Shown: piece after piece, positions 15,042 through 15,042 of the stretch | Layout of the letters: each line of letters begins with the position of its first letter | How positions within the stretch are numbered: position 1 is the first letter of the stretch | Origin: an uncultured Collinsella sp. | GTDB taxonomy: Bacteria > Actinomycetota > Coriobacteriia > Coriobacteriales > Coriobacteriaceae | DNA length: 15,042 nucleotides | Direction of reading: 5' to 3' | Assembly: GCA_900553475.1 (NCBI GenBank) | Contig: USEF01000023.1 | Location: 1-15,042, forward strand | Made by a program: the position numbers and the translations under genes | Notes under the pieces: model-generated | Told to the model about the DNA's origin: nothing | The model's input: only the letters and a program-made list of their open reading frames with translations | Database searches by the model: none

Positions 15042-15042
15042 C

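Overview
The window is a GC-rich bacterial chromosome segment. It holds the 3' half of a division and cell wall (dcw) cluster in actinobacterial style, almost all of it on the minus strand. FtsZ is followed by the PgeF, YggS, SepF, YggT and DivIVA set. No ftsA is present, and a SepF with a membrane-anchor helix is. Together with the protein style this points to an actinomycetote, most likely a Coriobacteriia gut bacterium such as Collinsella. The genus is an inference, not something the sequence proves.

In transcription order (high to low coordinates, minus strand): the probable tail of ftsW, then murG, murC, murB and ftsQ make late UDP-MurNAc precursors, lipid II and a divisome membrane protein. 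After a 199-nt AT-rich gap comes ftsZ, closed by a good intrinsic terminator (8811-8842). After a 153-nt leader comes a tight run pgeF-pstS-pstC-pstA-pstB-phoU: a peptidoglycan-editing/purine phosphorylase family protein, then a complete high-affinity phosphate ABC transporter and its PhoU regulator. After a GC-rich stem-loop the division genes resume with yggS, sepF, yggT and divIVA, closed by a terminator at 691-719. The pst-phoU block therefore sits inside what is usually a continuous pgeF-yggS-sepF-yggT-divIVA tail.

On the plus strand at the left edge a small nitroreductase (50-580) converges on divIVA and ends at its own terminator (628-665). Its codon use switches sharply from T-ending to C-ending codons along the gene.

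Two neighbouring genes look damaged or unusually expressed. yggS has its Shine-Dalgarno site and N-terminal codons in one frame and the rest in another. The yggT frame has no ATG, GTG or TTG ahead of its first membrane segment, only AUU or AUC behind a good Shine-Dalgarno site. They may be strain mutations, sequence errors or real unusual expression.

I saw no tRNA, rRNA, CRISPR, insertion sequence, prophage or defence system. The window is mainly conserved housekeeping DNA. I find no convincing new multi-gene system; the more interesting points are the pst insertion, the 11-nt direct repeat upstream of pgeF-pst, and the two gene-start anomalies.
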